Assembly: GCA_024699855.1 (NCBI GenBank)
Contig: JAMPIQ010000003.1
Span: 4,092,001 to 4,156,000 of the forward strand
DNA length: 64,000 bases
Source: Aphelenchoides besseyi
Taxonomy: Eukaryota > Nematoda > Chromadorea > Rhabditida > Aphelenchoididae
Direction: 5' to 3'
Made by a program: the position numbers and the translations under genes. Positions 38,224 through 48,405 of this stretch are shown in pieces. Position 1 is the first letter of the stretch; each line of letters opens with the position of its first letter. The notes below the pieces were generated by a model, which saw only the letters and a list, made by a program, of their open reading frames with translations, had not been told where the DNA came from and did no database searches.

Positions 38224-38342
38224 TAGCGTTTGAACTCAAAGATACGCATTCCCTCTTTGTCGCCCCTCAGTAAATTAGTCAGTTTCCTTTCTCCTGTTCT
38301 TCTTCACGTTCTTTTCTTTAGAGTTCAACGGAGAACTTCGAC

Positions 38343-38592
38343 ATGAACAAACAACTCTTCTTCATCGTTGCCGTGGCTTTCGTTTTGATCGCTTTGATGC
38401 AAGTCCAATTGGTGAGTTTTGAACTCATTCTGCCTTCTGATTCACTTGTTTCAGATCGATGCTAAATCAAATGGTACTGCGCCGGCTGGTGTAACCATTG
38501 GTGTAAACTCTACAGCGTCATCGATGTTCAGTTCAATCGGTTTGGTCGTTGTTCCATTGATTCAATTTACTGTCGGTGCCGCTAATTTCTGA
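38343..38592 (+). CDS. Small secreted peptide precursor, 68 residues
   Basis: Exon 1 (38343-38411) encodes MNKQLFFIVAVAFVLIALMQ and VQL. The intron 38412-38454 is GTGAGT...TTTCAG. Exon 2 (38455-38592) encodes IDAKSNGTAPAGVTIGVNST through GAANF. The first 25 residues are a classic signal peptide, with likely cleavage after IDA. The mature peptide is about 42 residues, has no cysteine, has NGT and NST N-glycosylation sites, and is rich in Val/Ile/Ser/Gly. It has a TATA box and a poly(A) signal. An antimicrobial, cuticular or secretory role is possible, but the sequence does not decide. The second hydrophobic stretch (SSIGLVVVPLIQFTV) could also be a membrane segment or GPI signal. Confidence 0.75.
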
Positions 38593-38628
38593 ATCACGAC
38601 GTTTTTTCTTGTCACTTTTCGAGACTGA

Positions 38629-38634
38629 AATAAA
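38629..38634 (+). terminator. Poly(A) signal of the small secreted-peptide gene
   Basis: AATAAA lies 37 bases after the stop codon, a typical distance in a compact animal genome. Confidence 0.6.
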
Positions 38635-39501
38635 GATGCTGTGAAGATCCTGATTTACAAGCGAATCATGTTGTCTGATTGGCGTGTGGTGTTCAACTGC
38701 CATATTTTATTAATCAGTAGCGTTGGCAATAGAATCAATCCATGGTGTTTTCGGAAAGCAGCGAAAATCCATCATTCGATCAGCATTGGCCACCGTTTCA
38801 CTCGTACCCAACGAGTAGACCATCGGAAGACAACGATAGAAAACGTCGTCGTCCATTTTAGCCAAAGTTCTCCAAGTCGTGGAATGGACCACTGAAATAA
38901 CGATTGCGAATGACGAACATCGCTGAGTATGTGTTCTTCGAAATCGCCGGATAAAATCGTTATGAGAATCTGAGCTTCTAAGTTGAATGTGATTGGAGCT
39001 GGTTGAGAGCGTTGAAGCAAGTAAAATGTTGATATAGAGTCAATTTTGGAGTTGACGAGTGCATTGTTATAAGAGGTCAATGCTTGCAACTGATTGATTC
39101 ATGTTTATTGTGTTCTGAAGAGAGAACAAAAGTACATAAAAGACAAATTAAAGAGTTGCGAACGTTTCTTAACAGAAGATGCTATGAGTCGAAATAAGAT
39201 TCCAGTCCTCGCCGATTTCATCCCGTCAACAAGGTTGGAGTATCTATTTGTCAAGTTTATTGAGATCCTAAAGTATTTGAAGGTATTTGAAAGTTCAATT
39301 TCACTTTTTACTTTATTGTGTTTTGCTCTGCCACCGCCATCTGTTCGTAGCAGATTTTCGTCTGTAACAACCACAGGCTAAACGAGCAGTTATTGGGACG
39401 ATCGAAAAGTTTTGCTTACTCCAACACACGAGCCCTGAGATTTTGAAGACTCGCGAGATTTAACCATCGGAACTTGAGAAACTTCCTCTCCGTTTGTTTC
39501 A
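38635..39501. other. Intergenic region with weak coding signals
   Basis: About 870 bases. A minus-strand frame (38,710-39,085) reads YNNALVNSKIDSISTFYLLQ, then, past an acceptor-like TTATTTCAG, MDDDVFYRCLPMVYSLGTSE with a stop overlapping TAATAAA. I cannot join the pieces with a donor at a normal distance, so I do not call a gene. It may be a short unrecognised gene or remnant. Confidence 0.3.
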
Positions 39502-39779
39502 TCATGTTCTTCTGCTTGGTGCTAAATCAAAAGATGAAGGATTAAATAGTTAAGTGAACTTGCAGTCCCTTTCGATGATTGTCGAGTTCGACGAGTTCCC
39601 GTACGCAGCGGCGGCTTGGGTGCTTCCGGCGATCCGAACGGAAGAGTGGTTGATGGTTTAGAAGCTGTGGATCGCATTGGACGAGTACGTTTGGGCGGTG
39701 GTTGGTCTTGTTCATCGTCGTCAAGTTCGATCACATCGATTTTCTTTTTCTGTGTTGAAGCACGGCGATTGAAAGCCAT
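39502..39779 (-). CDS. Small basic protein with a SUMO-interacting motif
   Basis: The ATG at 39779 gives MAFNRRASTQKKKIDVIELD, followed by DDEQDQPPPKRTRPM. IDVIELDDDE is a textbook SUMO-interacting motif: a hydrophobic core followed by acidic residues. The rest is Lys/Arg/Pro/Ser-rich with nuclear-localisation-like KRTR and RTGTRRTRQ. An intron (GTTCAC...GATTTAG) at about 39,524-39,562 leads to a short end, TPSRRT. About 80 residues; likely nuclear and disordered. No family is recognised. It is divergent from RRP9 across a 395-base gap. Confidence 0.5.
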
Positions 39780-40174
39780 TTAGTTGGCAAAACTGAATCA
39801 ATTCAAACATCAGTGAAATACACATTGAACTCGTAGTCTAACCACGTAAACACACCAAGTACTAAATGCCTCACGTATTCTCGCGTATTTCAAAACTCAC
39901 GTACGTACAGTTTTAAAAATGTAAATCAAAAGGCTTTAATTCCTAGTGCAGCACAAATCTCTGACTCAACAATTGGAATTACCGAGCGAAAAATACTCTT
40001 CGTTCTGAGCTTAAATGCGAACACTTGGCAACCACAGCGGTCAACTTTTCACTCCAATTTGACGTCCTCAATCACCGAGCATGTGATTCTACTCAACTTA
40101 TCACTGTTACCCTTGTTTACATCTCGTGTGATTGTGTTTTGAATTTCTTGGTTTGTTTCAGAGAACATTGCTAG
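39780..40174. promoter_or_regulatory. Divergent promoter region, SIM protein / RRP9
   Basis: 395 bases between divergent start codons. GTTTGTTTCAG lies 13 bases before the RRP9 ATG and may be a trans-splice acceptor. No TATA box is seen. Confidence 0.4.
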
Positions 40175-42335
40175 ATGACGTTCTTTAAACGAGGTGCTTC
40201 AAAGAAGAAAGGTGCAGTGGCGAAGAAAAAGTCGAAGAAGTCGGCGGATTTGCCAACGAAACGACAGAAAAAACCGACTGACGACGTGGAAATTTCCTCA
40301 GATTCCGATGCGATCAGCGACAACGTGGATGAGTTGAGTGACGACGAGGTTTTCGAAGACGCGCAAGCAAAATCATTTCGTGAAGCAAAGCGAGTACTCG
40401 CAGACTTGAAGAAGGTAAGTGCCGAAAACCAAACCTATAAATATTGCTTTTGAGGGCGATGATGGGCGTGAAGATGAGGGCGAAGAGTTGGATGAAGATC
40501 TGAATGCAATTTCCCACCGATTGAAACTCGATGCCGTTCAACAAACGACCAAGTCGCATCGTCGAATTGCCGATAAAGTAGTCATTAACGACGATGTACT
40601 TGCGAACTATCGAGCTCATCGGTTTTCTCCCGTTTGCGTTGCACTATCGAAAGATTGTCGTTATGTGGTGAGCTGCTCGAAGGACGGCTCCATTGTAAAA
40701 TGCACGTTATTTTTTGATCCTTTTTATTCGATGCTCATGTTTAGACGATTTGAAATTGAACAAGAAAGTTGGATCGATAACGCACGTAAAAGGCAGTAAA
40801 AATTCGCATGTTGGTCCTGTTCGCGCTGTTGCAATTTCCGGTGATGATCGGTATTTGGCATCTGGAGGTGACGACAAAATTGTTCGAATTTGGTCGCTTG
40901 AAACATTGAATCACGTAAAAAACTTTGCTGGTCATCGTGCTCCAATTACTTCATTGGTTTTTCGTCAAGATTCAAATGACTTGTATTCGGGAAGTATGGA
41001 CAAGAGTATTAGAGTAAGTTCAATCGTTTATTTACCTTTGAATAACAATCGCCAAGTCGTGGAATTTGGATCAAATGGGTTTTGTTGAAATCATGTTTGG
41101 ACACTCTGAACCGATTTCTCAACTCGATATGCTTAGTAAACAACGACTGCTATCGGGTGGAAGTTCCGATCGTACGCTTCATGTATTCAAGATCGAACAG
41201 TCGAGTCAACTTGTTTTCAATGGACTCAACGATTGTATTAGCGTTGACACAGTTGCAATGATCAATGATGATCATTATATCTCTGGACAAATGAATGGGT
41301 TAGTCATGATGTTATAACTGCTTTATGTCATTTTTTAGATCACTTTATATTTGGTCAGTGTCCAAAAAGAAGCCCGTTTGTGTTGTTCAAAATGCTCACG
41401 GACTTCACGAAGATGGACAATCACGGTGGATATGTTCGGTGGCTTCGTTACCATATAGTGATCTTGTTGCTTCCGGCAGTTCGGATGGAAAGTTCAAGCT
41501 GTGGAAAGTTTCGGAGAACTACAAAGCAATGGTACCTGTTTGTGAATGCGACATAGTAAGTTGTTTTGAAAATGGCTGTCAAACAGTTTGAAATGAAACA
41601 TGTGAGTCGAAGGAATTCTTTTCAATTTCAAAACCACCGACTGATTTCACGCCGAAGGTGTGGCGGTTTCGATGCAAAAGACCGATTGGCCGTCGGTGTG
41701 ATGCACATATCATATCGATTTCTTTTTTTTCGTTAACGCTCACTTTTTTTCAGGATGGCTTTATCAACGACATTCGTTTCGGTGCTGATGGACAGACCAT
41801 TGCATTGGCAGTAGGGCAAGAGCATCGGATGGGCAGATGGTTTACGTGTCAAGAGGCGCGTAATTCGATTGTCGTCTTGAGTTTACGGTATGTGAATATC
41901 TTTTAGCGCATCCTCTTTGTTGCGCCTCCACTTTTCTCGCTGGTTTTAATGGCAAATTGGAGGGAGATCCGCGACAAATCGGCGGATTGCGTACGCCCCG
42001 TTTATTTCGGTGATTCTCCACAAAATTCGACTATTGAATTCTCGGAGCTTATAAACGACCGTGAAGAGTTTTCCCGCTGTTTTGATTCATCTCGCGCGCG
42101 CCTCCGCTTCAGGTGTTCCGCCACCAGCGATTTCCGCAATCGGAGGTTGTTGAAGAGTCGTTGAAGTGTGATTCTTGAAGATTCGCTTTGATTTGTTGAT
42201 TTTATAGATCAATCGCGGAGACGCGTCAATTGACAGAGTAAGTTGTTGTGAACTTTCAATGACAAGCGTTATAACTGTTCACTAATTAACTCAAATTTTA
42301 GTGGGACTGACGAGTCGATGGACGATGCGACTTGA
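40175..42335 (+). CDS. U3 snoRNP WD40 protein RRP9 (U3-55K)
   Basis: RRP9 binds U3 snoRNA in the small-subunit processome and helps process 18S pre-rRNA in the nucleolus. The N-terminus is Lys-rich and acidic (KKKGAVAKKKSKKS; SSDSDAISDNVDELSDDEV), as in the family. WD40 blades follow: VVSCSKDGSIVK, LASGGDDKIVRIWSLE, LYSGSMDKSIRSWNLDQM, LSGGSSDRTLHVFKIEQSSQ, YISGQMNGSLYIWSVSKKKP, ASGSSDGKFKLWKV. Then come DGFINDIRFGADGQ and VGQEHRMGRW with EARNSIVVLSLR, which match the human C-terminus closely. The tail exons (from 42208) give SIAETRQLTDGTDESMDDAT and a stop at 42333-42335. One intron (40702-40745) must use a GC donor to keep frame. Two introns are long: 41556-41753 and 41888-42207. First of a same-strand series of genes. 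Confidence 0.93.
41626..41710 (+). ncRNA. Candidate intronic H/ACA snoRNA
   Basis: Inside the 198-nt intron of RRP9, while neighbouring introns are about 45-50 nt. It has two small hairpins: CACGCC/GGTGTG at 41648-41662, with AACC/GGTT further out, and ACCGA/TCGGT at 41681-41697. Between them is AAAAGA at 41676, fitting the H-box pattern ANANNA. ACA lies at 41705-41707, three bases before the proposed end. Stems are short and the pocket is asymmetric, so this is tentative. Confidence 0.2.
41888..42207 (+). other. Long RRP9 intron with open frame
   Basis: A 320-nt intron placed by phase: exon ends TTACG, next exon begins ATCAATCGC after TTTATAG. It contains a frame of about 70 codons from 41949 and a stem ATCCGC/GCGGAT near 41,967-41,988. 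The frame may be chance, an alternative exon, or structured RNA. Confidence 0.45.
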
Positions 42336-42547
42336 AGGGTTCAAAGATCGACAACTCAAAGACTATTTTTTGTTGTTCTGTTTTTGTTATCTTTGTTGAC
42401 TGTTGAATTAAATTCTTATTATTTATAGCAGAACTTCATTCAAGTAGTTTTCGATCTACTGTGTATTATCTTCTTCCAGAACGTTTAGTTTAGTTGATTT
42501 CATTTTACAGGTAAATTTATGATCTGCGCTAACACTTGACTGTTGAT

Positions 42548-43851
42548 ATGCTCGATTTCAACACTCTTGTGGTACATGGTATGCCAGCTGCAATCGAATA
42601 GACTCAGCTTAACTGAAATTTAGTTCATTCGATCAAGGGGATTCCAGTGAAACATGGTCGGCACATTGATGCTTATGCGTCATTGACGGTCACTGGAACG
42701 GACAAATGGAGAAGCAAAGTAACAACACAGCCGGCTCGTTTAAGTCCAGAAGGATCGTGTGAATGGAACGAGAATTTGGAATTGTAGGTTTTTAAACTTT
42801 TGTAGAAACATTTGAACTCCTAATTTGTTTTAGCTCATTAGGAGATAGTTTCACCGATTTGACAATAAACATCAATCACAAGTCTAAAATTGGAACTTCA
42901 GAGAACTTAGCGTCTTGTCATTTCAAACTAGAACAAATGCCACATCAGCAATCAGCTCGTGCCTATCCAGTGCATAAAAAAGGACATCCGGATCAAATTC
43001 GTGGAACGTTGATCATTTCGTTTGAATTCCGCAATGTGATGCAAAACTCAATCTCTCAACTTTCCTTGAACACAATTGGAGGTAGTAAAGGTTAGTTTGA
43101 GCTTAATAATTGGTATTTATATACGAAAACTTGCAGAAAACAAGCTCGAAAAACTGAAACGTCGTATGAACTTTGGAAAGAAAAAAGCTAAAATGGATAC
43201 TCAATCAATGGCGTCGGTATTGACGAGCTTAGAGTTTTGAAATAAACTTTATATTCAGGTAGCAATGTCGTTTTCGAGACGCAATTCGATCACTTCCAAC
43301 TCTTCAGCTTTGGCTTTTTCACCAGCTGCAAGTCCAATGCCATTCGATTCGGTGAGCTTGTGTTTACCACCGGATCCGCATCCTGTTGGCGGTGGTAGCC
43401 CAAATCATTTGCTTTCGCTTCCTTCGCGTAACACACGACCATCGATGGACGATGCGATTTCGCAACGTTCAATGAATATTGAAACGCCAGCGAAACACAC
43501 AAATCGTATAGCCAACGCTTTGCACCGCATTATTGATCGGGTTTGTCTAATATACTTTATTTTGGAACAATATTATGATTGCAGGATACGCCAATGCGTC
43601 CAACAACTCACAATCCTCAATCGGCTTCACGTCCACAGTCAATCGCTTCGTCCGGATTCGCATCAGCTGCGTCGGCTCCGTTGGACACGTTAAATGAACA
43701 TACATCAAAGGACTACTTGCTTAGTGTAATCGACCATCTACGCAAAGAGTTGATGCTCAAAGAGCGTCGTATTCAAGATTTAGAAGACTACACCGGTAAT
43801 TTATTATCTCGTATTATGGAAGCCAATCCTGAGCTCTTATGCGTTACTTAA
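42548..43851 (+). CDS. Class I Rab11 family-interacting protein (C2 + Rab11-binding domain)
   Basis: Class I FIPs link Rab11 to membranes and motors in endosome recycling. The ATG at 42548 gives MLDFNTLVVH, joined by a short intron (GTATGCC...ATTTAG) to VHSIKGIPVKHGRHIDAYAS, the start of a C2 domain. The domain continues CEWNENLEFSLGDSF and DLTINI, then GTLIISFEF. The middle is Ser/Pro-rich (SFSRRNSITSNSSAL). The C-terminus is a coiled coil and Rab11-binding domain: DYLLSVIDHLRKELMLKERR, IQDLEDYTGNLLSRIMEANP, which matches the FIP pattern (RELEDYIDNLLVRVMEETP). About 330 residues, shorter than vertebrate class I FIPs. It starts 212 bases after RRP9, close enough for an operon. Poly(A) signal AATAAA at 43985. 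Confidence 0.88.
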
Positions 43852-44391
43852 ACCTTCCGAGTTTTTGCTCAAACTCCTGTGTACTCAATTTGGTTTAACG
43901 GTTCTTTGCTTCTTCTACATGTCAATATTATTATGCATATTCTCTACTTAACTATGTTTCCCAATAGATTCATCAATTTAATACAATAAACCTAAGATAA
44001 AAGAGTAAATGTCAGTTGCAAATGTCTATTGAAAGAATGTCAATTGGACGAGAATAAGAACTCCACTGGAAAGGAACGTTTGTGGAAGTACAAGACAACA
44101 GTCTGCAGCTTATAATTGAGCCAATTAGCGTTGAGAAAAAAAATTGACGTCGTTACAACGATTTCATTACTCGTTTGCGTGTTATCGCAAATTTACCGCT
44201 ATCGATTCGGGACGCTGCTTCTCGCTGCTCATCACAAATTAAACAACAAAATTGTTGTTTTCCAACAAGTTGATGTTTTGCGGACAATAACCTTTCAACT
44301 TTGTTGTTCAATTCAATTATCCGTTTTTTCTTCTAATTGTGCTCTAAAGTTAACTCGATTACGCATCTTGTGACTATTCTTTTCATACCCA
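43852..44391. other. Intergenic region
   Basis: 540 bases; AATAAA at 43985-43990 probably ends the FIP transcript. The rest holds only chance frames. The wider gap suggests that the next gene may have its own promoter. Confidence 0.4.
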
Positions 44392-45475
44392 ATGACCACC
44401 CATTTGTTCAATCATCGAAAAGGAGTTCGATTTGTGAAGGCAACAGATGATTTGGAATCATCCATTAAAGAAACTTCCGATGAATTGAATGGCGATGAAA
44501 TTTCTAACTTCTACGCAGATTTGATGGCCGAACCTTCGACAAGTGAAGGAGCAGTTTCAGGTTTGTGATTGCATTTGAATATGATTTCTATTTTTAGACC
44601 TGAAAACAACGACAGAAAAAGCAGAAACAAAGCCAACGGTTCGCAAACGTGCAAAATCGAAAAATGTTCCCGTTCCTCAATTGAAGAGATTTCAACAATT
44701 CGATGAACGAGATGAACGGCTTTTCTTCAAAGCTGCAGCTACAAACGATGTCAACGAAGTAGTCCAATACTTGAAAAGTGGCTTATCACCGAATCTCGTC
44801 GATCAATTCGGTTGGACGCCTCTCATGTGCGCTTCTGCTGAAGGTTCGCTAGACACAGTCAACATTCTTCTTATGTATGAGGCCGATATAACCGTTGAAG
44901 CTAAAGGAATGACCGCTGAACTATTGGCAGCAAAAAACAAAAAGTATAAAGTTTGCGAATTGTTTCGCAAATACAAGTGAGTTGAGAGTTTTTATCAGCT
45001 TATTTTCATTCTTTACAGGAAGTCACATAACGCTGAAGAAGAGCTAACGCCAACGGTGTCAACATCTGGTTCCTCTTTTTGTACTGTCTGTCAAGTTGAG
45101 TACAACGATCCGAATCACGAGAATTCGATCACTCATGTCGTTAGTTTGAAGGCGAAACCGGACGTTGGCTACAGCTACGGAATTCAAATAAACAATCGTG
45201 GATATCAGCTGATAAAACAAATGGGTTGGAAGGAGTCGGAAGGTGTTGGCAAGAACGCTGAAGGTCGAAAGTATCCGATTCGAACGTCACTGAAACGAGA
45301 TCGCAAAGGATTGGGACTTGAGAAGTCGATCAAGAAAATCACTCATTTCGATGCGTTAGATTCAAAAGCTATTGAAGATGTAAAGAAACCACTTGGTATT
45401 CGTGAACTGAAACGTAACATCGATAAAGAACAACAGAAAATAATGCGTTTACGAAGAATTCTCTCGTCGGATTAA
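44392..45475 (+). CDS. G-patch and ankyrin-repeat protein, GPANK1 homologue
   Basis: G-patch proteins usually contact RNA helicases or RNA; the exact role of GPANK1 is not established. The ATG at 44392 starts MTTHLFNHRKGVRFVKATDD. Order: a short N-terminal region with EISNFYADLMAEPSTSEG, resembling ARAFYEALIG of the human protein; a basic stretch; ankyrin repeats (LFFKAAATNDVNEVVQYLKS; FGWTPLMCASAEGSLDTVNI); a zinc-finger-like FCTVCQVEYNDPNHENSITH, matching YCENCDTHFQDSNH...TAH; and the G-patch (GYQLIKQMGWKESEGVGKNA, PIRTSLKRDRKGLGL). It ends with a helical basic tail. About 330 residues over three exons. Poly(A) signal AATAAA at 45494. Confidence 0.92.
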
Positions 45476-45493
45476 CTCTTGTTCTGTTATGTG

Positions 45494-45499
45494 AATAAA
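45494..45499 (+). terminator. Poly(A) signal of the GPANK1 homologue
   Basis: AATAAA 19 bases after the stop codon. Confidence 0.5.
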
Positions 45500-45774
45500 T
45501 TTGATGCATGAGAAAAACAGATTGTGTTTTTTGATAACAAATTGGTTATAAACCAACAAGTACGTTGTTTCCTATTGTTTTTATATTGAGTAGTATTTCA
45601 ACTTTGTACGCAATCTATTCCCAGCGGACTAATAGCTGGGACACGCGATTGTCCTCTTTAATGTCTTTTTTGTTTCAGCAACTGGGGCGTGGCCTTCGTT
45701 TTTGCATGAACGAACGTTTAAATAAAAAGGATTGTAAGTATTTTGGCTCACAGTTGAAAGAGTAAGTGGTTACA

Positions 45775-48186
45775 ATGTTAAGAGCACGTATTGTCCATCA
45801 AATTCAACGGGTAGCCGACAAAATGCAAAACGTCAATTCAGAAGGTACACAAAACAATTCGCCGGACAACTCCATTTCCAAGGTGTCTTCTACAGGATCT
45901 TTGTCTAATTTGAATGCATTTCCGAAGAGACAGTCTTCCTTGGCGTCTACATCAGGTAAATTCAGCTGTTTCAACTTATTACAAAGCTTGTGTTTTAGAT
46001 AAGAATAGCAATCACACTTCGAATGTACAAATTCTGGCACCGGATGAAATCGAGAAACGTATCGACAAACGAACACGTCTTGCGTTTGCTGAACTTCTTC
46101 TGACAGTCTTGGAAGTCGATTTTTGTGGATCGGACGAAAATTTCAAGTGCGTTTAGAACTACAAACGATCTTTCTATTAAGATTGTTGTTTAGTGAGTTC
46201 AAGAAACAAACTCAAGAATTCATATTCAAAGCATTGAAACTCAAAACTGAAGATGAGAAGTTGCTCTTCGATAAAGTAATTGATCGTTTATCAATTCGAA
46301 TGTTTCATTGATTATTTAAGGTATCAGAAAACAACGATTTGGGCGAAGTGATTGTTGTGATTAAGAACAACGAATATCTCAAGGAGCATTCACCAATCAC
46401 TTTGTTAGCGTGCTTTTTGAACGTGGCTCTCGGCGGAGGTATCCATTTAATCTTGTAATATGAATAGAACAATCCATTAGGTTCTTACGATAGTCGCCAT
46501 AGAGTTTTGATTCGACATTGTACCGCGATGTTGGGAATCTTATTCGATGATGTTGAACAAGTAAGTGCATAATTGGTGAATGGATTTAAGCAGTGATTTT
46601 GGGTGGAAAACACGCTCACTGATTGTTTAATGTCCGAATACGAAGAAACGGAGTAAGTTTTTGAAGCATTGTTGTTTTATTACCGTAATTTGTGCAGCGA
46701 AGCAATAAAAGAAGCAGCGGGGTTGGTTTGTAGGTGTTGTATTGCGATAAAATGACTGTTGTGGAAATTTTTAAAACGAATTTTACGTCTTTATGTCTTG
46801 TTTTGTGTTTAGATTGGATCGAAATACGCGGGAGAAAAGTGCCAAAATGAAAAAAATAAAACGTTATGCGCTAGTTGGTAAATGGACTTGAACTCAATAG
46901 TACAAACAGCTTTTTTCAGGAGCATCGGCTGGAATCGGTGGCATCCTAATTGGTGTGACTGGTGGTTTAGCAGCGCCGTTAGGTTGGTTCGAAGTTATTC
47001 TACGTTAATGGATGGTCGTTTAGTGGCCGCTGGAACCGGATTTTTAATTGGTGGAACGGTTTCTGGCATTGCGACGACTGCTGGAGCGGCGGCAATTGGA
47101 AGTTTGTTCGGAATTGCCGGAGCTGGGATTTCCGGATATAAGATGAGCAAGCGAGTTGGAGCTATTGAAGAGTTTGTGATCGAAGACTTAAGTGATGGTG
47201 AGAGTTTGCATTGCGTGTTATGTGTGAGTGGTTGGATTGATGAGGGGGTGAGTTTAAATGGAGAAGATATTTCGTATAAACTCGAATTTCAGGATGGCGA
47301 AGACGCGTTCAAAACTCAATGGAAACATTTGCAAATGGCACAAGAACAATACACGTTACGCTACGAAAGTAAATATCTTATAGAGTTAGGAAAAGCCATT
47401 GAGTGAATGAAGGCTAATAAGCGTTTATACTTTCGAACTTTAGGTATTTTATGTCATTTGCTGTATCGTATGCAATTCAACATACATTGATGGAAACTGC
47501 ATTGGCCGGTTTAATGACTGCAATTGCATGGCCGTTGGTTTTGATTTCGAGCGCAGAAGTAATAAACAATCCATGGAACGTGTGTGTCTCAAGAGCAACC
47601 GAAGTTGGAGAGCAATTGGCCGAAGTTCTGTTGACCAGAGCTCACGGACGACGACCCATCACGTTGATCGGCTTTTCACTCGGTGCTCGTGTTTTGTATC
47701 ATTGTTTGCTGACCATGAGTAAACGAGAACACTTCCAAGGTAACACTCGATTTCTCGTGCAGAAATATCGTTTAGTTTATAGGAATCATTCAAGACGTTG
47801 TTTTATTGGGAGCACCGGTTAGCGCATCGACCAAAGAATGGCAACAAATATCGAAAGTGGTTGGTGGTCGAATAATCAATGGTTATTGTGAAACCGATTG
47901 GCTTCTTCGTTTCCTCTACCGTACAATGAGCATTCAATTCGCAATCGCCGGTACTGCACCAGTCATCGTTAAAGGACAACAAAAGATCGTGAATTTCAAT
48001 TTGTCGCATATCGTCAAAGGGCATTTCGATTATTCGAAGAAGCTAACCGAGTGTTTAAAAGCCGTGGGAATACGTGTAACTCCTTACTCTCGATCTTCGT
48101 TGTCCGATCTAAAAACCTACTGTGAAAAACAACAGAACGAAGAAGAGCAGGAGAAACAGAAAGAGAAAAAACAACAACACGAATAA
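45775..48186 (+). CDS. TMCO4 homologue (DUF726 alpha/beta-hydrolase-like membrane protein)
   Basis: DUF726 proteins are membrane proteins with an alpha/beta-hydrolase-like domain; their substrate is unknown. The chosen start is MLRARIVHQIQRVADKMQNV at 45775; exons further upstream cannot be ruled out. Family blocks in order: ELLLTVLEVDFCGSDENF; LACFLNVALGGGSYDSRHRV; the glycine-rich membrane part (GASAGIGGILIGVTGGLAAP, LFGIAGAGISGYKMSKRVGA); RYESKYLIELGKAI; and the hydrolase core with nucleophile elbow ITLIGFSLGAR (G-x-S-x-G). GRIINGYCETDWLLRFLYRT and GHFDYSKKLTECLKAVGIR follow. It ends in a Lys/Glu-rich tail. An in-frame TGA (46594-46596) stands at the start of the exon encoding FWVENTLTDCLMSEYEE unless the acceptor is non-canonical (see findings). 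Confidence 0.87.
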
Positions 48187-48405
48187 AACTCACTTGTTTG
48201 TTTCGCAATTCTTAGCTGCACGTCCTTACAATCACATTCCATTCGGTGATCTTCACTTCTAGTCAGTCGCTTTACCTTGTAAATTGCTTATTGTAATATG
48301 CAACGAGTGAATGAATTTACATAATCTCGAAAAAAACCAACTGGTGTTCAGTTTGTTTATTTCCTTAAACTCGGTTTCACAAGAAGACGAGTTTGTGTTG
48401 GGAAG

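Noticed and set aside
38710..39089. Minus-strand frames ending in a stop fused to AATAAA
   Set aside because: The pieces need an intron of about 28 nt or lack a donor. No homology is recognised, so it is noted only as a weak signal.
41949..42164. A separate small gene inside the RRP9 intron
   Set aside because: Not called as a gene: no own splice or promoter evidence, although it is kept as an observation because it is open throughout.
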